Shown here: piece by piece, positions 16,990 to 25,149 of the stretch
How positions within the stretch are numbered: the stretch's first letter is position 1
Layout of the letters: each line of letters opens with the position of its first letter
NCBI GenBank assembly: GCA_026989455.1
Contig: JALSJH010000089.1
Coordinates: forward strand, 1 to 33,973
Origin: Chromatiales bacterium
GTDB taxonomy: Bacteria > Pseudomonadota > Gammaproteobacteria > RBG-16-57-12
Direction of reading: 5' to 3'
DNA: 33,973 nucleotides
Made by a program: the position numbers and the translations under genes
Notes under the pieces: model-generated
Databases searched by the model: none
Told to the model about the DNA's origin: nothing
Seen by the model: only the letters and a program-made list of their open reading frames with translations

Positions 16990-17661
16990 ATGAAACGCCT
17001 TATTTTTACCCTGCTACTTCTACTGTTCGCTAGCGGAACCGTCGCTGCCGAAGTGGTGAAATATGTTAATGACTATCTGCTGATCACACTCCGCAGCGGC
17101 CCCGGCTCGCAGTTCAAAATTGAGAAAAACCTGGGGTCAGGCACTCGACTTACGATTCTGCAACAGAGTGAAGATGGCAAGTTTAGCTTGGTGCGTACCG
17201 ACAAAGGTGTAGAGGGCTGGGTGCTCAATCAATACCTGGTGAATAGACCCGTTGCACGACAGCTGCTTGGCCAAGTGCAGAGCGAGCTGGCCACGCTTAA
17301 AGAGCAACATCAAACACTACAACAGCGCCATGCTGAAATCAGCGATGAGAAAGAGAGCATAACCCAAGAGCGCACCGCACTGAGTGAGCAGCTTGAGACA
17401 ACAGAGCATAAACTGGAAGTTTTAGAAGAGGTTGCCGCCCGGCCAATTCAGTTGGAGAGTGAAAATAGTCGGCTTACCAACGAGATGGTGGAGCTAAGGA
17501 ATCGTTTGCGTATTACCGAAGAGAAAAACCGGGCACTGGAGGATAGTGAAGCGCGTCAATGGTTTGCAGTGGGTGCGGTGGTGCTATTTCTTGGCATCAT
17601 CCTCGGCCTGATCATACCCCGCCTAAAGCCACGTCGTAGCGACTCTTGGGGGGGGATTTAA
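16990..17661 (+). CDS. TIGR04211-type SH3 domain protein (YgiM-like), envelope
   Basis: The 223-residue protein starts with a signal peptide (MKRLIFTLLLLL...AAE, ~20 residues). It continues with a bacterial SH3 domain (residues ~22-85: ITLRSGPG, GTRLTIL, GVEGWVLNQYL), a long coiled coil (~95-185) and a C-terminal transmembrane helix (~192-212) followed by a short basic tail. This order is the TIGR04211/YgiM pattern. The ATG at 16990 is chosen over a GTG 39 nt upstream because the signal peptide begins there. The gene lies 72 nt after the pteridine reductase, and its stop overlaps the convergent folK stop by 4 nt. Confidence 0.87.
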   Translation: MKRLIFTLLLLLFASGTVAAEVVKYVNDYLLITLRSGPGSQFKIEKNLGSGTRLTILQQSEDGKFSLVRTDKGVEGWVLNQYLVNRPVARQLLGQVQSELATLKEQHQTLQQRHAEISDEKESITQERTALSEQLETTEHKLEVLEEVAARPIQLESENSRLTNEMVELRNRLRITEEKNRALEDSEARQWFAVGAVVLFLGIILGLIIPRLKPRRSDSWGGI

Positions 17662-18149
17662 CTCCAGTCGAAAGGCACCACCCACAAGGTGTGCTCGGGC
17701 ACTTTAAATTCAGCCCAGAGCTGCTGATAACGCTGCCCACAAATGGGGTGTCGCTGCTCGGGCACCAATTCGGCCAACGGCTGTAACACATGAGCATACT
17801 TGCCGATCTCTGCCCGGGGGATATCCAACCCCTGAGCACGATAGTCCTCTTGACCAAACAGCAAAATATCCAGATCTAAGGTGCGTGAACTAAATTTGGT
17901 ACTGCTGCGTATTCGACCATAGCGGGTCTCGATCTCCCGCAGTGTCGAAGCCACTGCGGTAACCGGCTGATCACTCTCAAAGCTCAACACCAAGTTGTAA
18001 AAGTCATCCCCTTCAAATCCAACCGCTTGGCTTTGATAGACTGAAGAGAGGCTAAGCTCGCCGTAACTCACACGCAGCGCATCCACTCCCCGGCGTATAT
18101 TCTTCTCCCGCTCAATATTGGAACCGACACTGACAAAAACAGTGGTCAT
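17658..18149 (-). CDS. folK: 2-amino-4-hydroxy-6-hydroxymethyldihydropteridine diphosphokinase
   Basis: The 163-residue enzyme transfers pyrophosphate from ATP to hydroxymethyldihydropterin in folate synthesis. It begins TTVFVSVGSNIEREKN, has the pterin-binding FYNLV segment and the signature SRTLDLDILLFG, all typical of FolK. Its ATG overlaps the folB stop as ATGA, so the two are translationally coupled in pathway order. The 3' end overlaps the convergent SH3 gene by 4 nt. Confidence 0.95.
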   Translation of the reverse strand: MTTVFVSVGSNIEREKNIRRGVDALRVSYGELSLSSVYQSQAVGFEGDDFYNLVLSFESDQPVTAVASTLREIETRYGRIRSSTKFSSRTLDLDILLFGQEDYRAQGLDIPRAEIGKYAHVLQPLAELVPEQRHPICGQRYQQLWAEFKVPEHTLWVVPFDWS

Positions 18150-18505
18150 AACCCGGCATTTCCACGCTCAATCAGCACGCCCACATCGTTCGCCCCGCGC
18201 AGCGCGCCCTTCTTATTCAGTCGCAAACGCACCCAAGGCACGCTAAATTCAGCCATAATAATTTCACAAATACGCTCAGCCAGCGTCTCTACCAACTGAA
18301 AATCGCTGCCGCTTACAAACTCGATCAAGCGCTTTGAAACGGCCTTGTAATCCAGGGTATCTTTCAGCTCATCACTGGCGGCAGCTTTGCGAATATCCGT
18401 TGCCATGTCAATATCAAAGCTGATGGTCTGGGTAATCTGGCGCTCCCAATCAAAAACGCCAATTACCGTGTCAATTTTAAGGTCACGAATATAGATAATG
18501 TCCAT
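18146..18505 (-). CDS. folB: Dihydroneopterin aldolase
   Basis: The 119-residue protein begins MDIIYIRDLKIDTVIGVFDWE, matching E. coli FolB (MDIVFIEQLSVITTIGVYDWE). This decides the ATG at 18505, which has an AGGTG site 5 nt upstream, over an in-frame start ten codons earlier. The substrate-binding Glu in VETLAERI and the Lys in RLNKKGALRGA are present. The enzyme makes hydroxymethyldihydropterin for FolK, whose gene overlaps by 4 nt. It is divergent from plsY, a common gammaproteobacterial arrangement. Confidence 0.94.
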   Translation of the reverse strand: MDIIYIRDLKIDTVIGVFDWERQITQTISFDIDMATDIRKAAASDELKDTLDYKAVSKRLIEFVSGSDFQLVETLAERICEIIMAEFSVPWVRLRLNKKGALRGANDVGVLIERGNAGL

Positions 18506-18648
18506 TGGCACCTGCTTTTTTGTTGTCAACCCCACCCCAACTTTTCAGCATAGCGATCTTCCTGTAAAAGCCTGGGTGGTATTAATAATTCAATTTATCC
18601 CCCATAATACCCGCCTTTATAACAGACAACTAGCAAAGTTCACCCACT

Positions 18649-19248
18649 ATGGATTACCTGTTAATTCTGATCGCCTATCTATTCGGCTCTCTCAACTCTG
18701 CCATCATTCTGTGCAAGGCGTTATCTCTGCCCGATCCCCGCGAGCAAGGATCAGGTAACCCTGGCGCCACCAATGTGCTGCGTTTTGGTGGAAAAAAACT
18801 CGCGGCAAGCGTGCTCTTTTTCGATATTTTAAAAGGGGTCATTCCGGTACTGATTGCGCTCATCATCGGTATGGAGCAAGCCCTCATCGCGGTGGTCGCT
18901 TTTGCCGCTTTTATTGGCCACCTCTATCCGCTATTTTTCAAGTTTAAAGGGGGTAAAGGAGTGGCCACCGCTTTCGGTGTACTGGTCACGATGAACTGGA
19001 TGGTAGGCCTCTCGATTCTGCTCACCTGGCTGGTTATGGCACTCACTTTCAGGCTCTCGTCACTCTCTGCACTCACTGCGTCGCTATTGGCTCCACTCTA
19101 TGCCTGGCTCTTTATCGGTGACGACATCACCACCCTCATCACCCTCATAATGTCCGCACTGCTGTTATGGCGACATCGCAGCAACATTCGCAACCTTCTG
19201 GCCGGTAAAGAGCCTAAAATTGGCAGCAAGAAAAAATCGGCCATTTAG
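18649..19248 (+). CDS. plsY: Acyl-phosphate glycerol-3-phosphate acyltransferase PlsY
   Basis: The 199-residue membrane protein has about five hydrophobic segments and the three PlsY motifs: GSLNSAII, GSGNPGATNVLR (the phosphate-binding loop) and the cytoplasmic FKGGKGVATAFG. It uses acyl-phosphate to acylate glycerol-3-phosphate, the first step of phospholipid synthesis. The ATG has a weak ribosome binding site. A TATAAC hexamer ~30 nt upstream could be a -10 box. Confidence 0.95.
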   Translation: MDYLLILIAYLFGSLNSAIILCKALSLPDPREQGSGNPGATNVLRFGGKKLAASVLFFDILKGVIPVLIALIIGMEQALIAVVAFAAFIGHLYPLFFKFKGGKGVATAFGVLVTMNWMVGLSILLTWLVMALTFRLSSLSALTASLLAPLYAWLFIGDDITTLITLIMSALLLWRHRSNIRNLLAGKEPKIGSKKKSAI

Positions 19249-19285
19249 GCTAAACTGATAACCTTCGAAAAGATCATACAACTCC

Positions 19286-20329
19286 ATGACAAAACAACGT
19301 AAAGCGGTCGCACTTATCTCTGGCGGCCTTGACTCTCTCCTCGCTGCCAAAGTGATGCTGGAACAAGGCATCCATGTAGAGGGGATCAATTTCTATACTG
19401 GCTTTTGCGTCGAAGGCCACACCCACGCCATCCGCAAAAAAGATAAAGCGAAACCAAAGCGCAACAACGCATTATGGTCTGCTGAACAGCTGGGTATAAA
19501 ACTGCATATTATCGATGTCATTGATGAGTACAAAGCCGTGTTGATCAACCCAAAACATGGCTACGGTGCCAACATGAACCCCTGCCTGGACTGCAAATGT
19601 TTTATGGTCAACAAAGCACGAGAGTGGGCGGAGGAGAACGATTTTGATTTCATCATCACCGGTGAAGTTGTCGGCCAGCGCCCCATGTCGCAGCGCCGTG
19701 ACACCATGAACGTAGTCAGCCGGGAGTCCGGCGCGGCTGATATACTGGTTCGTCCACTCTGCGCAAAAAACCTACCCGAAACCCTCCCAGAGCGCGAGGG
19801 GTGGATCACACGCGACCGCATGTATGACTTTAATGGCCGCAGTCGCAAACCACAAATGGCACTGGCCAGCCAATTTGGCTTTAAAGATTACGCCCAGCCC
19901 GCCGGAGGCTGCTGTTTCCTCACTGATGAGTCCTACTCCAAAAAGCTGGTCGACCTTTGGGATGCCCGCAACAGCCGCGAATATGAGATGGATGACATCA
20001 TGTTGCTAAAAGTGGGCCGCCACATTCGCCCCAAGCCCCACTTCAAGCTGATTATTGGCCGTGAAGATGGTGAAAACCGTTTTATGGATGGCTATCGAAA
20101 ACAGTTTGACCACTTCACCACCGTCAGCTGCCCCGGGCCACTGGTGCTCATTGATGGTGAGATGCAGATGGAAGATAGAGCACTAGCTGCCCGCCTAGTG
20201 GCACGTTTTAGTAAAGATAAAAACAGTGATGCGGTCACCGTATGCCTGCACCTGCGTGATGGCACAGAGGAAGAATTAACCGTGGCACCGCTGCGCAACG
20301 AAGAGATACCCGAGGCATGGCACATATGA
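19286..20329 (+). CDS. PP-loop ATPase for RNA thiolation (ThiI/MnmA-like core with NFACT-R-like C-terminus)
   Basis: The 347-residue protein has the pyrophosphatase-loop motif ISGGLDSL at residues 11-18, as in ThiI, MnmA and TtuA. Cysteines cluster at 100, 103 and 105 (NPCLDCKC) and at 209-210 (PAGGCCFL), fitting a persulfide or iron-sulfur chemistry. Residues ~245-330 (PKPHFKLIIGREDGENRFM and after) resemble the NFACT-R/DUF814 RNA-associated domain. The N-terminal THUMP domain of classical ThiI and the rhodanese are absent. It likely adenylates a tRNA uridine and inserts sulfur. Its stop overlaps the ATG of a TusA-like carrier (ATGA), which would deliver the sulfur. The exact modified base cannot be told. 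Confidence 0.75.
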   Translation: MTKQRKAVALISGGLDSLLAAKVMLEQGIHVEGINFYTGFCVEGHTHAIRKKDKAKPKRNNALWSAEQLGIKLHIIDVIDEYKAVLINPKHGYGANMNPCLDCKCFMVNKAREWAEENDFDFIITGEVVGQRPMSQRRDTMNVVSRESGAADILVRPLCAKNLPETLPEREGWITRDRMYDFNGRSRKPQMALASQFGFKDYAQPAGGCCFLTDESYSKKLVDLWDARNSREYEMDDIMLLKVGRHIRPKPHFKLIIGREDGENRFMDGYRKQFDHFTTVSCPGPLVLIDGEMQMEDRALAARLVARFSKDKNSDAVTVCLHLRDGTEEELTVAPLRNEEIPEAWHI

Positions 20330-20562
20330 GCCAACACACACTTGATGCACGCCGCCTGCTCTGCCCGCTGCCAGTCATACGCACCCAAAATGCCGCCAAA
20401 AAACTTAAGCCAGGCGACACGCTGTCTGTCACCTGCACCGACCCCGGTGCTGAATCAGATATTCCGACCTGGAGTCGCATCAATGGCCACAAAGTGATTG
20501 AAATCAAACATGATGATCAAGCAAGTGAGTTAATCATCACCATCGAAATCGGCGAGGGTTAA
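20326..20562 (+). CDS. TusA/SirA-family sulfur carrier protein
   Basis: The 78-residue protein has the family signature LDARRLLCPLPVI near residue 8, with the persulfide-carrying Cys in the CPxP motif, and the second strand GDTLSVTCTDPG. TusA proteins pass sulfur from cysteine desulfurase to RNA-thiolation or sulfur-oxidation enzymes. I prefer the ATG at 20326: it overlaps the PP-loop stop as ATGA and lies 10 nt from a GAGG site. The alternative ATG at 20317 is only 1 nt from that site. The overlap makes the PP-loop enzyme the obvious partner. Confidence 0.88.
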   Translation: MSQHTLDARRLLCPLPVIRTQNAAKKLKPGDTLSVTCTDPGAESDIPTWSRINGHKVIEIKHDDQASELIITIEIGEG

Positions 20563-20565
20563 CTC

Positions 20566-21744
20566 ATGGGGCAGAGCAACCAACCTAATGCCCCTCCCAG
20601 CCAGCACCACCTTCGTTACCGGGAGATTCGCAAAGTCACCCTTATCGGATCTGCGATTGACCTACTGCTGGCCATTTTAAAGCTACTATTTGGTTGGCTG
20701 GGCCAATCCCAAGCCCTCATTGCGGACGGCATCCACTCCCTATCTGATCTGGCAACGGACGTAATGGTCATCTACGCCGCCAAACATGCCAGCAAAGAGG
20801 CGGATCAAGGCCATCCATACGGCCATGGCCGCTTTGAAACCATCGCCACCATCCTCCTCGGCGGCACCCTCATCTTGGTCGCCATCGGTATCGCCTGGGA
20901 TGCCACCCTGCGGCTATTTGAACCCACCTCACTACTGTCACCCGGCTGGCTCGCGCTCTCCATTGCCGCCCTCTCGGTAATTCTTAAAGAGGCGATCTAT
21001 CAATACACCGCACACGCCGCCAAACGACTGCGCTCGCGAATGCTGCACGCCAACGCCTGGCACAGCCGCACCGATGCCATCTCATCTATTTTCGTCATCA
21101 TCGGCATCAGCGGTGCCATGCTCGGCCTCAACTACCTCGATGCTATCGCCGCAATTGCAGTTGCCATTATGATCGCCAAGGTAGGAGCCGACCTGGTTTG
21201 GCAAAGCGCCCAAGAACTCACCGATGCCGCGCTGGATCAAGAGCAGGTAAAAGCGATTGAAAAATGTATAACCAACATCAGCAGTGTCTGCAACCTGCAC
21301 ATGCTCAGAACGCGCCGCATGGGCGGTGATGCACTGGTCGATGTACATATCCAGGTAGAACCCTACCTCAGTGTTTCAGAGGGGCACCAAATCAGCGAAG
21401 TGGTTCGCACCACCCTCATCAGTCAGTTTGATGAAATCAATGATGTGATGGTACACATAGACCCTGAAGATGATGAACACACGCGCCCAAATACAGCGTT
21501 ACCACTGCGAGGCGAGGTTGAAAAGATACTGCGGGTAGCGTGGGAAAACGAACCGGAAAGCGCCCATATAACGCGCATCTTACTGCACTATTTTAATGGC
21601 GAAATCGTGGTTGAAATCACCCTGCCACTAAAAATATTGGCAAACAACCAAGATAGCGCCACAGTAAATCAACGCTTCTCAAAAGTCACCGCACAAGTGC
21701 ACTACCTCGCCAGCGTGAATATCTACTACCAAGAGACACCATAA
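20566..21744 (+). CDS. Cation diffusion facilitator (CDF) metal efflux transporter
   Basis: The 392-residue protein has about six transmembrane segments (~25-215) and a cytoplasmic dimerisation domain with an extra C-terminal ~90 residues. The transport site is of the His-Asp/His-Asp type: HSLSD (His57, Asp61) and HSRTD (His166, Asp170). In this family that often goes with zinc or cobalt rather than manganese. The segment DQGHPYGHGRFE is the usual CDF loop. It starts 3 nt after the TusA stop, so it belongs to the same operon. A terminator-like hairpin follows about 60 nt later. Confidence 0.9.
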   Translation: MGQSNQPNAPPSQHHLRYREIRKVTLIGSAIDLLLAILKLLFGWLGQSQALIADGIHSLSDLATDVMVIYAAKHASKEADQGHPYGHGRFETIATILLGGTLILVAIGIAWDATLRLFEPTSLLSPGWLALSIAALSVILKEAIYQYTAHAAKRLRSRMLHANAWHSRTDAISSIFVIIGISGAMLGLNYLDAIAAIAVAIMIAKVGADLVWQSAQELTDAALDQEQVKAIEKCITNISSVCNLHMLRTRRMGGDALVDVHIQVEPYLSVSEGHQISEVVRTTLISQFDEINDVMVHIDPEDDEHTRPNTALPLRGEVEKILRVAWENEPESAHITRILLHYFNGEIVVEITLPLKILANNQDSATVNQRFSKVTAQVHYLASVNIYYQETP

Positions 21745-21805
21745 GCGCAGCGCTCTCATCCTGACTCAATATGGCATATGAATTTCCCGCCAAGGGCTGA
21801 CATAT

Positions 21806-21850
21806 AAAAGCGGAAGAGCCCTCTCCTCGGGCTCTGTTTGCCGCTTTCTT
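21806..21850 (+). terminator. Probable rho-independent terminator after the CDF gene
   Basis: AGAGCCC (21815-21821) pairs with GGGCTCT (21829-21835) around a 7-nt loop, and the outer AAAGCGG (21807-21813) pairs with CCGCTTT (21841-21847). A short T-rich run (TTTCTT) follows. It separates the sulfur-relay/CDF operon from the TonB operon. Confidence 0.6.
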
Positions 21851-21877
21851 CCTTATCCGCCCCCTGCTGACTTCTCC

Positions 21878-21944
21878 CTGTAATAAAAGCTTATAAAAAC
21901 CGTAACAAAAGAGAAAGCATTTCGTCATATTCCACCCTTAGAAT
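21878..21944 (+). promoter_or_regulatory. Putative PhoB-controlled promoter of the TonB operon
   Basis: Heptamers resembling the PhoB half-site CTGTMAY lie at 21878 (CTGTAAT, perfect), 21900 (CCGTAAC, one mismatch) and 21922 (TCGTCAT, two mismatches). They are spaced 22 bp apart, that is two PhoB repeat units each. The units at 21889 and 21911 are poor, though the AAAA spacers recur. A -10 box TAGAAT (21939-21944) begins exactly 10 nt after the last heptamer, as in the E. coli phoA promoter, and there is no good -35 box. The first gene starts at 21986 behind an AAAGGG site. Confidence 0.5.
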
Positions 21945-21985
21945 TCACCACTTGGATTTTTCTTGATATTTAAAGGGTGACTTAC

Positions 21986-22738
21986 ATGGTTATCAACACC
22001 GCTAGGGTGCTTGTGGTACTTGCTGTTTTGTTGAGCTTGACGATGCCAGCTATGGCAGCGGATGAAGTAGAGCTGCTTTCGCAACGCTTAATTGAACTCC
22101 GAGGCCAGGTGGATGACTTGAATGCTGAGTTGGAGCTGACTCGGGAGTCGAGCCACCAGAAGATTAAAATGCTGGCAGAGCAGCGCTTTGAGCTGGAGGG
22201 GCGTGTTAATCGTGAGGCGCTTAAGCAGCAGCGGCTTCGTGCCACTTTGGAAAAAAATCGTAAGTTGGCTGCCGAAGCGGGTAGTGATGAGAGCCAACTG
22301 ACCCCTGTGCTGAATCGTGCCATGGATGAGCTTGAGGTGGTCATTACCCAAGGGCTGCCATTTAAGAGCGCTGAGCGTTTGATGGCACTCGAAGAGATTC
22401 GCAACAAGCTAAAAGCGGGTGTGGTCTCCCCTTCCCGTACTGCCAATCGCCTGTGGGCCTTCTGTGAAGATGAGCTGGGCCTTACCCGTGAGATTGGCAT
22501 CTATCGTCAATCTATCGATCTGAATGGCGAGATCATTCTGGCCGATGTGGCAAAGCTGGGCATGGTGATGCTCTATTTCCGTACGCCCGATCAACGTCAT
22601 GGCATGGCTCGCAAACAGGGCGATGGCTGGCACTTTCAATTGGTTGAAGAGAAACAGCAACCGCAGGTGGCTGATCTTTTTGATGCCCTTGATAAGCAGG
22701 TGCGTACCGGCCTGTTTGAACTGCCTAACGCGATCTAA
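21986..22738 (+). CDS. DUF3450 periplasmic protein, first gene of the TonB operon
   Basis: The 250-residue protein has a signal peptide (cut near MPAMAADE), then a long coiled coil (~residues 25-95), and a C-terminal globular part with ANRLWAFCEDELGLTREIG and GMVMLYFRTPDQRHG, typical of DUF3450. Such proteins are encoded next to TtpC/ExbB/ExbD/TonB genes in Vibrio and other marine gammaproteobacteria; their biochemical role is not established. I chose the ATG at 21986 (AAAGGG site 9 nt upstream) over a GTG at 21977. The next gene begins 13 nt after the stop. It probably contacts the periplasmic part of the long ExbB. Confidence 0.85.
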   Translation: MVINTARVLVVLAVLLSLTMPAMAADEVELLSQRLIELRGQVDDLNAELELTRESSHQKIKMLAEQRFELEGRVNREALKQQRLRATLEKNRKLAAEAGSDESQLTPVLNRAMDELEVVITQGLPFKSAERLMALEEIRNKLKAGVVSPSRTANRLWAFCEDELGLTREIGIYRQSIDLNGEIILADVAKLGMVMLYFRTPDQRHGMARKQGDGWHFQLVEEKQQPQVADLFDALDKQVRTGLFELPNAI

Positions 22739-22751
22739 TTTTGAGGTTTAG

Positions 22752-24155
22752 ATGATGAAGTTGATTAAACAAAGCTTACAAGTGGCTCTGCTGCTACCCG
22801 CCTTGATGGTGGGTGTGGCTAATGCAGAGCAGGCCGGCGTTCAAAGCACACTGCAACAAGCTTATCAAAAGGAGTTCGCTTTTCTAGAGACCCAGAAGCA
22901 TGAGCTGGAGAAGCGCCTGGCAGAGATCGTCTCGAAGAGCCGTAGGGACGAAACGCAGTTACGAGATGAGATTAAAGAGTGGGAGGTCAAAGCGCTGGAT
23001 ATGGAGCTGACCTCTGAACGTCTTGGCGAGTTGGCGGTTGAGGCTGAGCGTCAGATTGAGGTGAACCAGAGCAATAAGGATGCACTGCAATCTACTTTTG
23101 ATCAGGCGGAAGCGAGTCTGGCTGATTACCAGGTCAAGCTTACTGAGCAGAGTGACTACGACCTACAAGGTGCATCGGATCATCGTTTGAGCCAGTTATA
23201 TCATATCGCCGCGCAAAGCATTGCCCGCATGTCTGGCATTTATCGAGAGGAGGGCAGCTTCTTCCTAGCCGATGGTGCACAGGTCGACGGCACCCTTCTA
23301 CGCATCGGGAATGTTGCGGCACTGGGCAGCAGCCCTCAGGGGGGAGGTGTTTTGGCACCCGCCGGTGCGGGCGAGTTTAAGGTGTGGGGCGAGAATACCA
23401 AGATAGATATTGATCAGTTGCTGCGGGGTGACGGCCCTGCAACGCTGTCACTGTTCCTGTTTGAGTCTCTGAATAAAGGCGTTGAAGTCAGCAAAGAGGA
23501 GGGGGCAATTGCGGTCATCGAGAGTGGTGGTGTCATCGCCTGGACGATTGTTACGCTGGGTCTGCTGGGTCTGTTGCTGGTGATCTTACGAGGCTTCTTC
23601 CTGATGGGAGCGAGCACCGCTACCGGCAAAGTAGATCGCAAAGTGAGCAAGCTGGTTGCCGAGGGTAAGCGGGATGAGGCGATGGCGTATTGCAAAAAGC
23701 TCAAAGGCTCTACTTCACGGGTGGTGGCGGATACGCTGCGCAACCTCGACCGTGATCGGGATCATCTGGAGGACATTATCTCCGAAAGTATTCTGCACGA
23801 ATCTTCAACCCTGAACCGTTTTGGAGCCTTCATTATGGTCATTGCCGCCGTATCGCCGCTGCTGGGCCTGTTGGGTACGGTGACAGGGATGATCGCGACC
23901 TTCGATGTGATTACTGAGTTTGGAACCGGTGACCCTAAACTGCTCTCTGGGGGCATCTCCACGGCGCTGGTCACCACAGAGCTGGGGCTGATTGTGGCGA
24001 TTCCGATATTGATTCTCGGCACGCTGCTGAATGCCTGGAGTAATCGCATCAAGGACGAGATGGAGAAGGCGGCACTGCATATAAGCAATGCCTCCCTTGG
24101 CTCAACCGCTGGTATACCTCTGGTAGGGCAGGATAAGGCATGTACGAACTATTAG
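22752..24155 (+). CDS. Long MotA/TolQ/ExbB-family proton channel with periplasmic coiled coil (TtpC-like)
   Basis: This 467-residue protein has a signal peptide (~1-25), a periplasmic coiled coil (~30-135) and a beta-rich segment (~140-250). The ExbB channel core follows: transmembrane helices at ~260-285, ~357-385 (PLLGLLGTVTGMIATFD) and ~395-425 (GLIVAIPILIL). The length and order match TtpC (about 450 residues), which Vibrio TonB2 systems require besides the normal ExbB. The core is the MotA/TolQ/ExbB domain that forms the proton-driven motor with ExbD. A GAGG site precedes the ATG. It overlaps the next ExbB gene by 16 nt. Confidence 0.9.
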   Translation: MMKLIKQSLQVALLLPALMVGVANAEQAGVQSTLQQAYQKEFAFLETQKHELEKRLAEIVSKSRRDETQLRDEIKEWEVKALDMELTSERLGELAVEAERQIEVNQSNKDALQSTFDQAEASLADYQVKLTEQSDYDLQGASDHRLSQLYHIAAQSIARMSGIYREEGSFFLADGAQVDGTLLRIGNVAALGSSPQGGGVLAPAGAGEFKVWGENTKIDIDQLLRGDGPATLSLFLFESLNKGVEVSKEEGAIAVIESGGVIAWTIVTLGLLGLLLVILRGFFLMGASTATGKVDRKVSKLVAEGKRDEAMAYCKKLKGSTSRVVADTLRNLDRDRDHLEDIISESILHESSTLNRFGAFIMVIAAVSPLLGLLGTVTGMIATFDVITEFGTGDPKLLSGGISTALVTTELGLIVAIPILILGTLLNAWSNRIKDEMEKAALHISNASLGSTAGIPLVGQDKACTNY

Positions 24156-24745
24156 ACGGCTTTAACTACTACATGGATGCGGGTGGCTATGTAATGCCCC
24201 CGTTAATCCTTTTGGCGGTGTTGATGTGGTATGGCATTGGCTATCGCTGGTCGGTGATAAAACGCGGCAGCAAGCGCAGCGTGAGGAATTTAATCGAGCG
24301 CTATCAGGCCAGCAAATGGGAACAGCGCAGCGGCATTATTCCTGAGGCGGTTGAGCAGGGCATGGCGTTGAAACGACGCAACGTGCCCTATCTGCGCCGC
24401 CATCTGGATGATCTATTCAGTGACTACACCCTGGCGATGGGGCAGCACGTGGTGCTGATTCGTACCTGCGTGCTGATTGCGCCACTGTTGGGGCTGTTGG
24501 GTACGGTATCCGGCATGATCGAGACCTTTGATTCACTGGTAGATATGGCGATGTTTACTCAGGATGGAGGCATTGCCGGGGGGATCTCCCAAGCGTTAAT
24601 TACCACTCAGTTTGGTCTCGCCATTGCCATTCCAGGTCTGTTGGTTGCCCGCTACCTGGAGAGACGTCAAACACGTATTGAGATGGACTTGAATCAGATC
24701 AAGGACATTCTCTGTAGTATGCCGATTGCGGAGCAGAAGAGATGA
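24140..24745 (+). CDS. exbB: ExbB proton channel subunit (short)
   Basis: The 201-residue protein has three transmembrane segments: ~18-35, ~107-130 (IAPLLGLLGTVSGMIETFD) and ~150-175 (QFGLAIAIPGLLVARYLE). The conserved ExbB/TolQ Thr and Gly positions are all present. It is the standard-sized partner of the preceding long channel, so this system has two ExbB-type subunits. The start overlaps the previous gene by 16 nt and its end overlaps exbD by 4 nt (ATGA). Confidence 0.92.
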   Translation: MYELLDGFNYYMDAGGYVMPPLILLAVLMWYGIGYRWSVIKRGSKRSVRNLIERYQASKWEQRSGIIPEAVEQGMALKRRNVPYLRRHLDDLFSDYTLAMGQHVVLIRTCVLIAPLLGLLGTVSGMIETFDSLVDMAMFTQDGGIAGGISQALITTQFGLAIAIPGLLVARYLERRQTRIEMDLNQIKDILCSMPIAEQKR

Positions 24746-25146
24746 GATATCGTCAACGAGAGAGCACGGATCAAGAGATCAATATGTCACCCCTGATCGA
24801 CATGGTTTTCATCCTGTTGATCTTCTTCATGGTGAGCGCCACCTTTGTCAAAGATATGGATCTAGAGATCCAGCGTCCCAAGGCACAGAGCGCGACCCCC
24901 TCCTCCACTAAGGCAGTACGGGTCTATATCGATGCCCGTGGTGACACCTTTTTAGATAACCAACCGGTGCGTAGTTGGGTGATTCAATCACGACTACGCG
25001 AGATTCTGCGGCTAAATGGCGAAAGCACCGTATTGGTGATCACCGATGACAATGTACCGGCCAGCAAGCTGATTGAAGTAGTGGATCAGTGTCGCCTTGC
25101 CGGTGCGGCGGATGTGGGTGTTGTGACCGAACGCGAAGGGGGCTAG
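24742..25146 (+). CDS. exbD: ExbD biopolymer transport protein
   Basis: The 134-residue protein has one N-terminal transmembrane helix containing the essential proton-carrying Asp20 (SPLIDMVFILLIFFM) and a periplasmic domain ending in a typical ExbD fold (VLVITDDNVPASKLIEVVDQ). With ExbB it converts the proton motive force into movement of TonB. The ATG overlaps the exbB stop (ATGA). Confidence 0.94.
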   Translation: MRYRQRESTDQEINMSPLIDMVFILLIFFMVSATFVKDMDLEIQRPKAQSATPSSTKAVRVYIDARGDTFLDNQPVRSWVIQSRLREILRLNGESTVLVITDDNVPASKLIEVVDQCRLAGAADVGVVTEREGG

Positions 25147-25149
25147 TTC

